From Nymphaea colorata (taxonomy: Eukaryota > Streptophyta > Magnoliopsida > Nymphaeales > Nymphaeaceae), in contig NC_045146.1 in the NCBI RefSeq assembly GCF_008831285.2, forward strand, positions 10,676,972 through 10,740,971: a DNA stretch of 64,000 bases. The letters run 5' to 3'. The translations under genes were made by a program, and so were the position numbers. Every line of letters starts with the position of its first letter. The stretch's first letter is position 1. The notes below the pieces were generated by a model that was not told the DNA's origin, searched no databases, and was given only the letters and a program-made list of their open reading frames with translations. This document shows positions 10,301-21,320 of this stretch, one piece after another.

Positions 10301-11638
10301 AGCAGTTTAGTGTCTTGGTTAGTTGACTAACTGATACCAAATTCACTTTGAAAGAAGAAACACACAAAATGTTGTCAAGTGTAAAAGATGTCAAGTGAAT
10401 ATCACCGGTTTGATGAACATGGATTACATTTCCATTTGGAAAATTTATGGGTGTATGACAAGTTTTTAGATTTTGGAGGATTGAGTTGTCGGCATAAATA
10501 TGTCGACTTGTTTCTGAATCAGTAATCTAGGGTATATAATTGAGATTACATGAACAAGTATTATCTGTGAAGTTAATTGAGGCAGTTTGATCTTTAATGA
10601 GTGACAAGAATTTCTGGTACTCATCCAACTCCTGTGTTACCTTGACTACCACTACTTAAAGAACCAATATCATTGATAGTATGGAGGTCTGCTATTCTCT
10701 GGTTTTGTGTTATAGCTGCAACCATAGAAGACATGAAATTGGGGTCATAAAACCGATGCCCTGATGGATAGCTAATTAGCTTATAACACTTTTCTTTTAC
10801 ATGCCCTGTACCATGACAGTAGCTACACGTGGGCCTACTTTGACAGCCTCTTTCATTTTGCTGAAACCTAAAGACTTGATCACAGGCTTCTGTCTTACTA
10901 TTATAGTTGCAGAATGTGACAATGTGAATCTTGCTTCACGTTGTTTTCTTCCTGTAGAACTAAAGCATAAACTTTGTTAATGTTAGGCAAGGGATAAGCA
11001 ATAAGATTTGACCACGGATTGCTCCATACGAGTCATTTAGCCCCATCAAGAATTGGATTATTCTTTCCCTTTGAATATGATCTGAGTACATTCTGATAGC
11101 ACCACACGAACAAAATGGTACAGGAGAATAAGAGTTAAGTTCATCCCATAACACCTTAATTTTGGCGTAGTACATAGTAACTGATAGTCTCTTATTGAAG
11201 TCGGCATATAGAACTCTGCAATTGATATATTCTTGGTGCTAAACTCTGAGTAAACCTACTTTTCAAATCTTCCCATACACCTTGAGCAAAAGTAGCATAA
11301 GCAATACTAGCAACAATTTCTTTGCTAATAGAACTTAGAATCATATTATTGCATCTAACCCATAAGGCAGGATTCTTATCTCATTCTTTTGGCTCTTTGA
11401 TGGATCCATCTATAAAGCATAGTTTTTTTTTTTTTGTCTGATAAAGCCACTATCATGGCTCTACTCCAAATGGCATAATTGTCACCGTGAAGTGCTTGAG
11501 ATACCAACACACTTTCTAGATTATCAGAACGATGTAGAAAGAAAGAATCGGTCATCATTTGAGAATTTTCTAAGTTGTTGTTATCACCAATGCTCTTCTC
11601 TTTGTCTGCCATAGCTCCTCCTCACTGCTCTGATACCA
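7313..11638 (-). pseudogene. Copia-1 gag-pol, degraded
   Basis: The order is copia gag-PR-INT-RT-RNase H. Gag starts at 11612 (MADKEKSIGDNN) 13 bp after the primer site and continues through a frame break at a T-run near 11430. More gag lies at 10960-11175. A CCHC knuckle (CSYCHGTGHVKEKC) is at about 10805-10846. The protease site near 10490 reads DSET where DSGA is expected. Integrase sequence occupies about 9300-10300. RT pieces are at 8572-8769 and 8014-8364; the active site reads YVDN, so the second catalytic Asp is lost. RNase H reads SAEAEYQAIANT near 7640 and ends HERTKHINIECH. Many stops and frameshifts make it inactive. Confidence 0.88.
11625..11638 (-). other. Copia-1 primer binding site (initiator Met-tRNA)
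   Basis: The minus strand reads TGGTATCAGAGCAG directly after the 3' end of the LTR (...TTTTCTCA). It is complementary to the 3' end of plant initiator Met-tRNA, the usual copia primer. Confidence 0.93.
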
Positions 11639-11930
11639 TGAGAAAACGTGTGATAGTAAAAGCGTGGAAGAGAAAACTAGAGAGAACGCACAATTTATTG
11701 ATCCCTTTGAGCAAGATATATAGAGTAGAAAAAGTTATCATTACAAGATTGTTGGTAAATTATCGATACAAGATTTTAGTAACAAATACAAGATAATGCA
11801 CAGCTATATCCTTCCATGAGCATCCTTATCCTTCTAAAACGAGTTCTTTCCTAATCTTTTAACCACCAAGAACGTAGCCTATTGATGTGTAACAGCTCTT
11901 GATAAAAGATCTGATCCTTTATTCTTGACA
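11639..11930 (-). repeat. 5' LTR of Copia-1, 292 bp
   Basis: On the plus strand it begins TGAGAAAACG and ends TTCTTGACA, so it carries the TG...CA ends of LTRs. It abuts the primer site on one side and Copia-2 gag at 11931 on the other. Confidence 0.92.
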
Positions 11931-14640
11931 GTGTTACTCTAGAGGACCTTCTAGGCATGGTACTCACCCATGAGGGATAGCTCCATGACAATGAAATCAT
12001 GCATTCACCTTCTGCCAATGTTGCCTTTAAATTTGATGCAAGTGGAGTGCAAAATTATAATAATAGGCACAACACCAAATACAAAGGTTGTCCTCATGGT
12101 AATCGAAGAAATGTTAAAAACAAAAGTTATATTGCTTGTTTTGCACGTGGTAACTCAGGTCACACAACACAAAAATGTTATACAATGTGCCAATTACATA
12201 GGAAAACAATGCCATGTATCCCAAATGGTGCAAGACCTTTCAGAAAGGCCACGACAATTCTATAGAAGTATTTCATCTACAGCTATTCCTCAAGCAGATA
12301 CTTGTATATGGTGACCGGATTTAGGTGCCACCCACTATGTAACTTCAGACTTCAATAATTTGTCTCCAAGGTCCACATATATAGGCAATGATCAGTGAAG
12401 ATATGTAACAGTAAACGCCTCACTTTATCTTCTATTGGCAGGTTTTATTTTCATTCTCCTTATAGTCATGCAGTAGCTTCTAAAAATATTTTACATGTGC
12501 TTGAGATTATAAAGGATTTTCTTTCCGTTCACAAATTTGTCAAGGATAATGGTGTTATTTTTTAATTTCATATTGACAAGTGTTTTGTGAAGGATGGCAA
12601 GACAAGAAAGATTCTATTAGAGGGTGACAGTGATCACAGCCTATACCGGCTTGAGTTGACAAGGTTATGGCTCAACAATAAACAAGTCATGTATGCTTTT
12701 GTTGGTGAGTGAGCTTCCTTGGATCAATGGCACTCACGCATGGGTCATCCATCTCTTAGGATTGTTCAGCATGTTTTGTCTAAATTTGGTTTATCAGTTC
12801 TTGAAAGACCTTTAAATAATATTTGTGAGGCATGTCAAATGGGTAAGAGTTATACTCTATCTTTGACAAGACTTCAATTATAAACCTTTGGAATTAATTA
12901 TTTCTGAAGTTTGGGCGCTCTCTCCTATTCCTTCTATGCATGGATTTCAATATTACATCAGCTTTGTTGAAGCTTATTTTCATTTCTGCTGATGTTTGTT
13001 ATAAAACATAAATTGATGTTCTTGGCATCGTGAAAAATTTCAAGGTGAAAGTTGAACACTTACTAAGTCAAGTACTTTTAACATAAGCAACAAGTCATCA
13101 TTGGTCGCCTTATTTTTTAAGGTCTTTTTCCATTCAAAGAAAAGGATGTTCTCTCACAAAAGCCTTCTCTTCCACATTGCCAACATCACATACATCAATA
13201 CCCATTCCTTTTGTCTCTACCACATGACCCTCACCATCACCTGAATCAAGCTCACCTCTAACACCATTCCTTACTTTACCTAATGACATGCCACTTCTGC
13301 AAAACACCATTGACTCCCACACGACCATCCTTGAGCTTGAATCCACTCGGTCTATCATACAACCTCCACTCCAAGCCAACCCTATACCTATAATTAGAAC
13401 CCACCCAATTAATGCTCACTCTCAAACGGGCTTCCTCAAACCAAAAGTCTACCTTCATACATTTCAAATTTTCCATCACAAAAAAAAACACCTATATCCA
13501 AGCTCCCCTACACCCACATTGACAATCTGCCATGGAAAAAGAGCATGCAGCTCTTCCATCACCCTCTCAAGATTCCATTAGAAGCAAGTGGATTTTTTGA
13601 AGTGAAACGCAATGCAGGTGGCTCTCTCCAGCGCTACAAAGTGTGCTTAGTTGCTAAAGGTTACACTCAGCAAGAAGGGGTGGGCTATTTCAAAATATGT
13701 AGTCTGGTAGTCAAATCTCCCACTATTCGTATGGTCTTCATGATTGCCATTTTCAAAGGATGAACAATTCATCAATGAAATGTCTTAGATGCCTTGTTAG
13801 TGAGGATCTCATAAAAGAAGTTTAGATGGCTCAACCACAAGGATTCATTGATCTGCAAGAGCCCATTTTTGTTTGCAAATTTCATAAATCCATATATGGT
13901 CTTAAACACACCATGGGCATGGTTCCACTGCCTCGACTCTGTTCTATTATCATTGGGCTTCATTGCTTGAAAAATTGATTCCTTATTATTTATGTTCTTT
14001 AGTGGTCATCAGATATTGTATTTCTCATTATGTTTATGACATCATCATCACCAACAACTCCACTACAATCATTTTTCAAACTATGAGAAGTTGTGTCATG
14101 GGTTTCTTAAGGACCTCAATCCATTGCATTTTGTTCTTGGAATTGAAGCCACCAAACCTCTCATGGGCTTTATTTGACCAACACAAATACATAGTTGAAC
14201 TCTTAGAGAAATCTGATACAAACAGTGCCATGCCCTCCTCGACTCCTATGTCAACATCCACCCAGCTCCTCCACGATTATGAACTGGCCTCTTCCAACCC
14301 CACTCACTATTGTGAAAATTGTAGGGGCTCTAGCTTTTCTGTCAACCAAATTTGTCAATGTATGAAAGCTCCCACTGGAACCAGTAGCGGAGCCAGAAAA
14401 ATTCGCTGGAAGGGCACTTGTTTAAAAATACACAAATTTGGTGGGGCACAATATATATAAGAACAAATATTTAATATTCCCATTTAAAAATAAAAAACTT
14501 TCAAGAGACTGGTGTGGGAAACTGCACACACCAGTCACAATGTGGCTACGCCACTGACTGGAACTCATTCGAGCACAATGAAGAGAATCTTACGCTACAG
14601 TAAGGGCACTCTCTCATATGAACTCCTCGTCTCACCGTCT
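11931..14640 (+). pseudogene. Copia-2 gag-pol, fragmentary
   Basis: This is an older copia on the plus strand, cut at 11931 by the Copia-1 LTR in mid-gag. The first codons read VTLEDLLGM, gag-like. A degraded knuckle (CFARGNSGHTTQKC, first Cys pair broken) is near 12140-12180. A protease-like DLGATHYVTSD is near 12320. GAG-pre-integrase reads QWHSRMGHPSLRIVQH at about 12728, followed by CEACQMGKSY. RT pieces lie at 13545-13763 (QRYKVCLVAKGYTQQEGVGY) and on to about 14270. The RT/RNase H connection reads MKRILRYSKGTLSYELL near 14580, after a MITE insertion. Homology stops near 14640, with the RNase H end and 3' LTR missing. Confidence 0.82.
14382..14556. mobile_element. hAT-type MITE, 175 bp
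   Basis: The ends CAGTAGCGGAGCCA and the inverse of CAGTGGCGTAGCCA form 14-bp imperfect terminal repeats, matching the widespread plant CAGTGGCGGAGCCA hAT ends. It is flanked by exact 8-bp duplications ACTGGAAC at 14374-14381 and 14557-14564. It is non-coding and interrupts the Copia-2 RT/RNase H region. Confidence 0.92.
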
Positions 14641-14642
14641 CA

Positions 14643-14804
14643 AATTCTTCACATCTTGATGTTTTGGATCAAGAATGTGCTCTAGTACATAGTCCATGAG
14701 CTTGAATTGATTTTTGAAAATCATTCTTTGAGTCAATATCAGAGAGCTTGTAGATCCATTCTTGATGTTTTGGATCAAGAATATGCTCTAGTACATAATC
14801 CATG
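14643..14804. repeat. Direct repeat of about 50 bp, spacing about 110 bp
   Basis: The stretch TTGATGTTTTGGATCAAGAA followed by TGCTCTAGTACATA.TCCATG occurs at about 14651-14695 and again at about 14760-14804 with two differences. The intervening DNA is unique. Confidence 0.8.
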
Positions 14805-15588
14805 TTTTTTGAAATATTTATTTCAAAATGATTTGTAGAGTTCCAAGACTCTTTGAATTGACTTGAATTAAGTCCTAGTCTTGGTAATGGTATTGAAAAA
14901 TCCGATTGATTTGACGAGTTTTGCTTGCCGATTGGAAGTTTAATTTTAACTATTTCAGTTCAATGGAACATTAGTTGTAAATCAACTTGGATTTGCAGAA
15001 AATTGGTTTTGCTTTAGTTTGGTTTGAGGACTTTGAAGCACCTGGAAAGCTTAGGGACTATTCCTAAGTGATTAGCTACTTAATTCAAACTTTCCTTTGA
15101 GTTTAAAAACATGAATTTGATTGTTTAAAATCCAGAATTTTAGATTTTCAATGATTTTGGAGTTTTTGAAAGAGAGAATTAGAGCTCTTTAAAATCTTGT
15201 TTTGGAGGGATCCAATCATTTGGTGGATCAGATGAACTTGGGCAGCCTTATCTGTCTTTGGCATAGCGCATTACGATTTTGAATATATGTATATACATAT
15301 ATATACACACTTCCAACTATTTCTTTTGGCAAATCAATTGCCATCATTTTTTAAACAATGATGGGTTGGAACAAGCTCCTTTTGATTGATTCAGCCACGT
15401 GCAAGGTGGACTATGCTTCTTGTTTGAGTGAGTCTGTTCATTGGTGGACCAAATTTGATGGTTTGGACATTGCATTGGGCTCGTGACATTTTTGGGGCAT
15501 GAGTATCATTCATTCATCTCTCACATGTCACATTCATATGAAATAGGAGAGAAGATATTCACATCTCATAATTGAGCCGATCAACCCA
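14805..15588. other. Unassigned AT-rich DNA between two copia remnants
   Basis: I see no open frame, LTR edge or splice-bounded island. A TATATGTATATACATATATATACAC stretch near 15290 is simple sequence. It could be decayed LTR of Copia-2 or pre-insertion genomic DNA. Confidence 0.5.
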
Positions 15589-18404
15589 TCAGCAGCCAAT
15601 AATGTGCATGGTGGGGTCTCTCGGTACCAAATTCCATGTCTTATTAGCAATCAAAGCTGCCATTTCATCTGTCATAGCTTTTCTCCAACCAGGGTGCTTG
15701 AGGACAATGGAATAATGCTTTGTTTCAGTGGGAACATAGGTAGTTAAGAGGTATTTGGGATTGGGTTTAACAATACTAAGTTGAGAACGTGTAACCATAG
15801 GATGAGAATGTCTAGTAGAGGTATTGGGTAAGGGAGGAGGTGGAATTGGAGAAGGCGAACGAGTGGATGGTGAGATTAGGGTAGGCAGGTCCGGTGGGAA
15901 TGGTGTTAGAGGAGTGGTGGCTAGCAGGTTGGGGAAAAGAATCGGTCGGATGTGGTTTAGGTTCACTATTATGACGTTGGGCAAGATCATGAGGGTTCAC
16001 GGAAGGAGGAGCAGGTGTTTTGGTTTAAGTAACAGTAGGAGAAAATGACGCAAGATCATGAGCAAAACGATAATTAGTGATGCTCTAGCAGACCCTTGAT
16101 TGAATAGAAAGCAGTTTTCATCAAACACAATGTGTCTCGAAATATAAACATGATTTGTCAAGGGATAGAGGCAACGATATCCTTTGTGGTTGTCACTACA
16201 TCCTATAAAGACACATGGTAAGGATTTGGGTTCAAATTTGTGTTTGTTGTAACTCTTAATGTGGGGAACACATCTACACCCGAATGTCCGTAGACAAGAA
16301 TAATCTGGTGGTTTTGAAATAAACTTTCATATGGGCATTGCATTTGCCGCGTAGATGCTGGTAGCCGATTTATGAGCCATACAGCCATTGAAAAAGCTTC
16401 CACCCAATAATTCGCTAGTAAGTTACTATGAAAAAGTAGAGTTAATCCAAGTTCAGTGACTGACTTGTGTTTCTGCTCCACGAGTCCATTTTGTTCGGGT
16501 GTTTTCAAACAAGCCTTGAGATGTTTGATTCCATGTTCTCTTAAAAAAGATAGAAATGCAGCACTATTAAATTCACCACCCTCATCACTTTGAAAAATTT
16601 TTATAGATCTTCCAAATTGCATTGCCACCATCTTATGAAATTCCATGAACTTTGTGAAAAAATCGGACTTTGTTTTTAATGGATAAATCCAAGAGTATCT
16701 AGAATGTTGATCCACAAAGAGAGCATAATATCAAAATTTTTGACAAGAATCAAGGGGTGCTAGTCCCCAAAGATCACAATGCACTTTCTCAAAAGGTTCA
16801 TAATATTCATCATCTAAGGGAAGGAACGGCAAACATGTTGCTTTTCCCAATTGATAACTTTGACAAATTGAAAAATATACGTTTTTGTCATTAACTTTAT
16901 TCTACCATTGGATCACAAAAAATCAATGATCTTAGCAGATAGATGCCCAAGTGGACTATGCCAAACTTCTAAAGTTGCTGTCCTGAAACGATCAGAAAAA
17001 AAATATTGCCTTTGGTCTGGTCTTGAGTGCATACAAATCTCCTTCTCTAGCTCCCTTGGCAATCACCCGATTCGTTTCCTTGTCCTTAATCACAAATGAA
17101 TCGGATGTGAACTCAAACACATAGGGCATGGAAGATGTAAGCTGACTTACAGAAATAAGGTTTTTCTTAATCTCAGGAACTACCAGCACATCATCAACAG
17201 GAAGCGATGTATGTCGAAGATCAAGATTAGTAGAACCAATATGAGTTATCGGTAAGTGTTGTCGATTTCCAACCATTACTGAATCATTTCCATGATATTT
17301 AATAACATGTTTGAGTTTACCTGGATCATCTGTAACATGAGTGGTTGCGCCAATGTCAGGATACCAGGCTGCATCATTCGGATCGGCAACTTGAACCGTG
17401 GAAAAAAATTTTGGAAGATCTTTCGGCTGGTACGCTTGATTAAACCGGTGATAGCACTTGAATGCTGTGTGGTTACTTAAGCCACAGATTTGACACGCTG
17501 CTGTCGGTGATGGCTAAGAATTATTTCGGCCTGTATTGGCTGGAATGTTATTGGGACGTGATTGAGATGCAGGCGTGAATCAACATCCTCGCAAGTTAAA
17601 GCGAGAGGTATGGTTTTTTCTATTGTAGTTGTCACATCCTCTGTAATTGTAAGAGTGAGGGGATTGAGCCTGCTGACATATAAAAGCTGCATTATGATTG
17701 AGTTGGAAAACATGAAGGTTTTTCATGTTGTCATGGCTTTCAAGCAATGAGACAACATCAATATATGCTGGAATAGGAGGTCGAAGTATGGACGTCATGA
17801 ACAATTCATACCTTGATCCAAGACCATTTATGAGCCAAAAAACTTTGTCTTGATCCGACAAGGGTTCCCCAATAGCAGCCAATTCATCACATATGGTTTT
17901 GAAACCTGTTATATAGTCAGTAATAGTTTTGTCTTGCTTTTGAAATGTCTGCAATTTTCTGTTTAACAGAAATTCCCAGTCTTTAGATTCTCTAGCAAAG
18001 GCCTTTATGAGGGCATTCCAAACATCGACAGAGCTTTGGAGTCCGACCACAAGACCCAATACTTCTTTGGAGAGTGATCCAGTGATCCACCCTCTAAGAA
18101 GATGGTTAGATTTTTTTTAGGCAAAGAATTCTGGATTTGGAGCGAAGCGGGCCTCACCATTTTCAATGATTTCAATGGTGGAAGTTGGCTTGGAAACTTG
18201 TCCATTGATAAATCCCATCATGTCTTGGCTTTCAATGAGCCCAAGCATTTGGGTTTTCCCAAGCAAGTAATTCATATGAGAGAGTTTAATATAGATGAAA
18301 TTTGCAACATTAGCCATGGAAGGATATGGATACTTAGCTGCCATGATGGAAGAAGAGGATGCGCCGGAAGCCATGAAGCAAATAAAAAAAAATCCTCACG
18401 GAAA
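15589..18404 (-). pseudogene. Copia-3 gag-pol, truncated in RT
   Basis: This minus-strand copia retains only its 5' two-thirds. Gag begins MASGASSSSIMAAKYPYP at 18374 and continues at 17580-18059 (LLNRKLQTFQKQDKTITDYI). A GAG-pre-integrase-like block lies at 16992-17276 (HTSLPVDDVLVVPEIKKNLI). The integrase core at 16203-16715 shows FQSDEGGEF and KTPEQNGLVEQKH, the second Asp and the Glu of the DDE set. RT starts at 15589-15990 (KHPGWRKAMTDEMAALIANK) and homology ends abruptly near 15590, so RT palm, RNase H and the 3' LTR are missing. Several frameshifts are present. Confidence 0.87.
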
Positions 18405-18418
18405 CTGCTCTGATACCA
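18405..18418 (-). other. Copia-3 primer binding site (initiator Met-tRNA)
   Basis: The minus strand reads TGGTATCAGAGCAG directly inside the LTR edge (18419), as in Copia-1. Confidence 0.92.
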
Positions 18419-18932
18419 TGAAAGAAAAATGCAAGATAGGGAATTTTAAAGTGGTTCGGATAAAATCCTACGTCCACTGTCTCTCACACCTTAGAATTGA
18501 GTGGTGTGAGGTTCCCTTGATAATGATATTTATACACGAATTTTGGAGGGACTGTTACAAATTTGTTTGAATTTTAAACAGTCCTTCCTTAAACTTTGAT
18601 TCTTTGTAACAATTGCTCTCTTCTTTAATGAGCATATGTTACTGTTTTCCTTGCCTAAATTTCCTTCCTTGTGATATTCTGTTTCTTGATTGTTAAGATC
18701 ATGATCATGATCTTCTCCAGCCGTTGAGCAGCTGTTAAGCAGCAGGTATGGTTTCCTTTTTGTTGGGATTATGCTGAATTAATTCAGCATGATCTTCTTC
18801 ATGATCTTCTCCAGCCGTTGAGTAGCTGTTAGCAGCAGGTATGGTTTCCATTTTGTTGATATTGTGCTGAATTAATTCAGCATGATCTTTTCCAGCCGTT
18901 GAACGTATGTAACTGCCATTAGATGATACGTT
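18419..18932 (-). repeat. 5' LTR of Copia-3, with internal repeats (outer end uncertain)
   Basis: The inner edge is fixed by the primer site. The outer edge, near TTAGCA at 18932, is a guess because no second LTR survives. The outer half has a block of about 81-94 bp starting ATGATCTT.TCCAGCCGTTGA at 18707, 18801 and 18882 (third copy partial). A perfect 18-bp palindrome TGCTGAATTAATTCAGCA occurs at 18772-18789 and 18865-18882. Confidence 0.75.
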
Positions 18933-19309
18933 AGCACTCTTTTCCTAATTTGGGATTTTCTCTTTTTACGATTTAAGATTTTAAAAAAAAGTCGAGTTTT
19001 TAATTCATAGGTGGGCCAACTGAGAAAATTTCATTTTCTTTGTTTGAAAACGAATTTTGGATACGTATTTTGCAAAAACCACTTGTATGCGTGCATGGGA
19101 ATGCCTTAACATGTACAAATTTTGCATAGGCAATCAAGCTGGACATCATTTCCAGCCTTAGTAAAAAAAATCAAACCTCACCCTATGTTGGCTCTTCCAT
19201 TCATCTCATGCAAGAAGACTAAAAAAAAATTAACTAGAACTCATCCTGCCCGAGCAAAGGGGACTGAGCAGACTCTAGAGAGAAACATGACTGAGCTAGG
19301 ACTGTTGTG
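18933..19309. other. Unassigned AT-rich DNA
   Basis: I see no gene, LTR edge or repeat with confidence. It may belong to the far end of the gypsy LTR lying to its right or to pre-insertion DNA. Confidence 0.4.
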
Positions 19310-19960
19310 TTTAGTTTAGGAGCAACAGAGCTAGTCCAGCTTTGGGAGCAGTAAGGCTGCAGGATTTGGAGCAGTAGACCTGTGGCTGAGGAGCAGCACA
19401 GAGCTGCTGTTGAGGAGCTTGAGTGCAGCAGTGAGCTTCTGGAGTTGGAGCAGCAGAGACCTGTGGCTGAGTTTGAAGACAGCAAGGCTGTCGCTATTTG
19501 GGGGAGCAGTAAGGTGCTGCTGGTTGGAAGCAACAGGAGGCTGCAGCTTTGGGCTGACAAGCAGCTGAGATACTACGGTTTTGGGTTGGGGAACAATAGG
19601 ATTGCAGCTGTTCTGAGCATTGAAGACAGCAACATGCTGTCGATTAAGAGCAGCAAAGCTACTGTTTTAGAGCATGTGAGCTGCTGTAAATTGGGGACAG
19701 CAATAGAGCCGTTCCACTAGTAGAGAAATATTCTTCAATTGTGGAGCAGTAGGGCCTTTATGGTCTCAAACTAAACAACAGGAAGGCTACTGCTGTTCTG
19801 AGCTCGAAAATAGTACGACTATTTCTGTTTTGGTTGGAGAACAACAGTGATTTGCTAGTCTGAGTTTGAAGACAGCAGAGCTATCTATCGGGAGCAACCA
19901 GAGGTGCTATCGCTTGAGTAAGAACAAGGCAAAACTTGCTGCTCCCTTGACAGCAACAGG
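19310..19960. repeat. Degenerate array of short GCAGC hairpin units
   Basis: A loosely periodic array (about 30-45 bp) of small inverted repeats, such as GACAGCAAGGCTGTC, GACAGCAACATGCTGTC and CAGCACAGAGCTGCTG, joined by TTTGG or GAGTTTGAAGA linkers. The open frame at 19382-19720 is explained by repetition of GAGCAGCA and has no recognisable domain. It probably belongs to the long LTR of the left gypsy copy, by position only. Confidence 0.65.
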
Positions 19961-20590
19961 ATCGAGCAACAAAAATATATTTATTAATTGGCTAGTGAAG
20001 TTACTAACCTGGATGGAAATTCAGCGAGGCTAATTGCACAAGTTGAAGAGTAGCTGATTGAAGCTGCGTCTATTGGAGCTGAACATAGGTTAGTGGCTAC
20101 GCTGGTTGAAAGTAATTAACGCAAATTGAGCTGCATCTGCTGCAGACCAACACAGGTTGGGAGCTATGGCCTGGTGGAGATGAGGATAGTTTTTTGAAGC
20201 TGAAGGTGTGCCTGCTGCTGATAAACCCCAGGTTGGGGTAGGAGATGGCTGCGTTGGTTGAAGCCGAGTGCACGTTGGTTGCTGTGAGTGCTGATTTTTG
20301 GAGCCACGGGTTGGGGTGCTGCCGGTAGCCCGGTAGCCGAGTAGCCTACAGCAGATGACATCCAAGGGAATTGGTGCGGAATAGCCTACAGCATAGGCAT
20401 CCAAGAGAGTTGCTGTTGACTAGCCCGGAGATGAACATCCAAGCTGTTGTGGCTAAGGGAATTTAGCAAGGGGGAAGGGTGGAGGCTGTGGCCAGCTGGG
20501 CTGCATCTCCTCCATTTATTGATCCCTCTTACAATGGATCATTCTTCTTCTTTTTATCCTTAACAGCCAACTTCATTAAGTTAGCTTTTA
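19961..20590. other. GC-richer unassigned DNA with minor repeats
   Basis: The words TAGCCTACAGCA and CATCCAAG recur at 20342-20405. The open frames here lack known domains. It is probably the continuing LTR of the left gypsy copy. Confidence 0.4.
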
Positions 20591-20599
20591 ATTTCTTGT

Positions 20600-21320
20600 T
20601 GAAAACTCTTTCAAAAGAAGAAGAGGAGCTAGACTGCTCTTCAGTTTTGGAATTGGGTAAGCTTTAAGTCAGCTGACCTGTTTTCTTTTAGATTTTGAAT
20701 TCGTTTCAAAAAGATTTTGAATAAAAGAAAAGCACGCCCAATTGGCTGATCTTTAATTTGTTTCTGAAAATAGATCTATCTTAATTAAGTTGTTCTAATT
20801 TTAAGTCTAAGAACTTTTCAAAAACAAGAAAAGATTTGAAAAGCAGAAGAGCACACGGCAGCTCCTTGATTGCTGTTTTAGAAAAAGGAGTTCAGATTAA
20901 TTAATGATGAACAGGTTTTACTTTAAAATTAAAGTCTTTTCAATAAGAATTTGAAAAGAAGAATAGATCATGCCCATTTTGGCATTTCTTGAACCTGGGA
21001 AATCATCAGCTCTAGTTGAGCTGATTTGATCTTAAAGAATGAGATATTTTCAAAAAAAAATTGAAAAGAGTGGAGCACACCCCATTTGGGCAGCTCTTTG
21101 ATTGGGTTTTGAATAATATCAACCTTTACGAAGCTGATCTGGTTTTCAAGATTTTTCTTTTTTTGAAACGAAGAGTTGGAGCACACCCAAAATAGGCTGC
21201 TTTAATTAAATTTCCTCTTTTTAATTTAAGAAATTCCAGCTTCAATAAGCTAGCTTTGAAATCTTCCTAAATTGTTTGAGAAAAGAGTTGCACCTCAAAG
21301 AGGCTACCTTTTAAAAACAC
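20600..21320. repeat. Degenerate tandem array, period about 108 bp, about seven copies
   Basis: Units begin near 20625, 20735, 20840, 20953, 21063, 21172 and 21278. Each carries GAAAAGA.GAG or a variant, GCACACCC, a short stem such as CCCATTTTGGC or CCCATTTGGGC, then GCTGAT.T and TTTTGAA. Spacing is 105-113 bp. The units are diverged from each other, so the array is old. Confidence 0.7.

Larger units (their letters stand above)
1..11930 (-). mobile_element. Copia-1, LTR retrotransposon, split by a hAT insertion
   Basis: This is a Ty1/copia element read right to left. The 5' LTR is 11639-11930, the primer site 11625-11638, the broken gag-pol 7313-11638, and the 3' LTR is 1-184 continued at 7183-7312. 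The few missing 3' LTR bases lie outside the window. The two LTRs align over their length. In the clean 122-bp stretch 7191-7312 I counted about 14 differences from the right copy, so the element is old. It lies inside the gag of Copia-2, which resumes at 11931 directly after the LTR. The matching 5-bp target duplication on the left is off the window and cannot be checked. Confidence 0.9.

Noticed and set aside
19382-19720. 112-residue plus-strand frame in the hairpin array
   Set aside because: It is produced by repeated GAGCAGCA units with no stop codons; no domain or codon pattern of a gene.
20090-20404. Minus-strand frames with a Pro/Thr/Ser-rich protein
   Set aside because: Overlapping frames in two phases, no homology recognised, located in the probable gypsy LTR.
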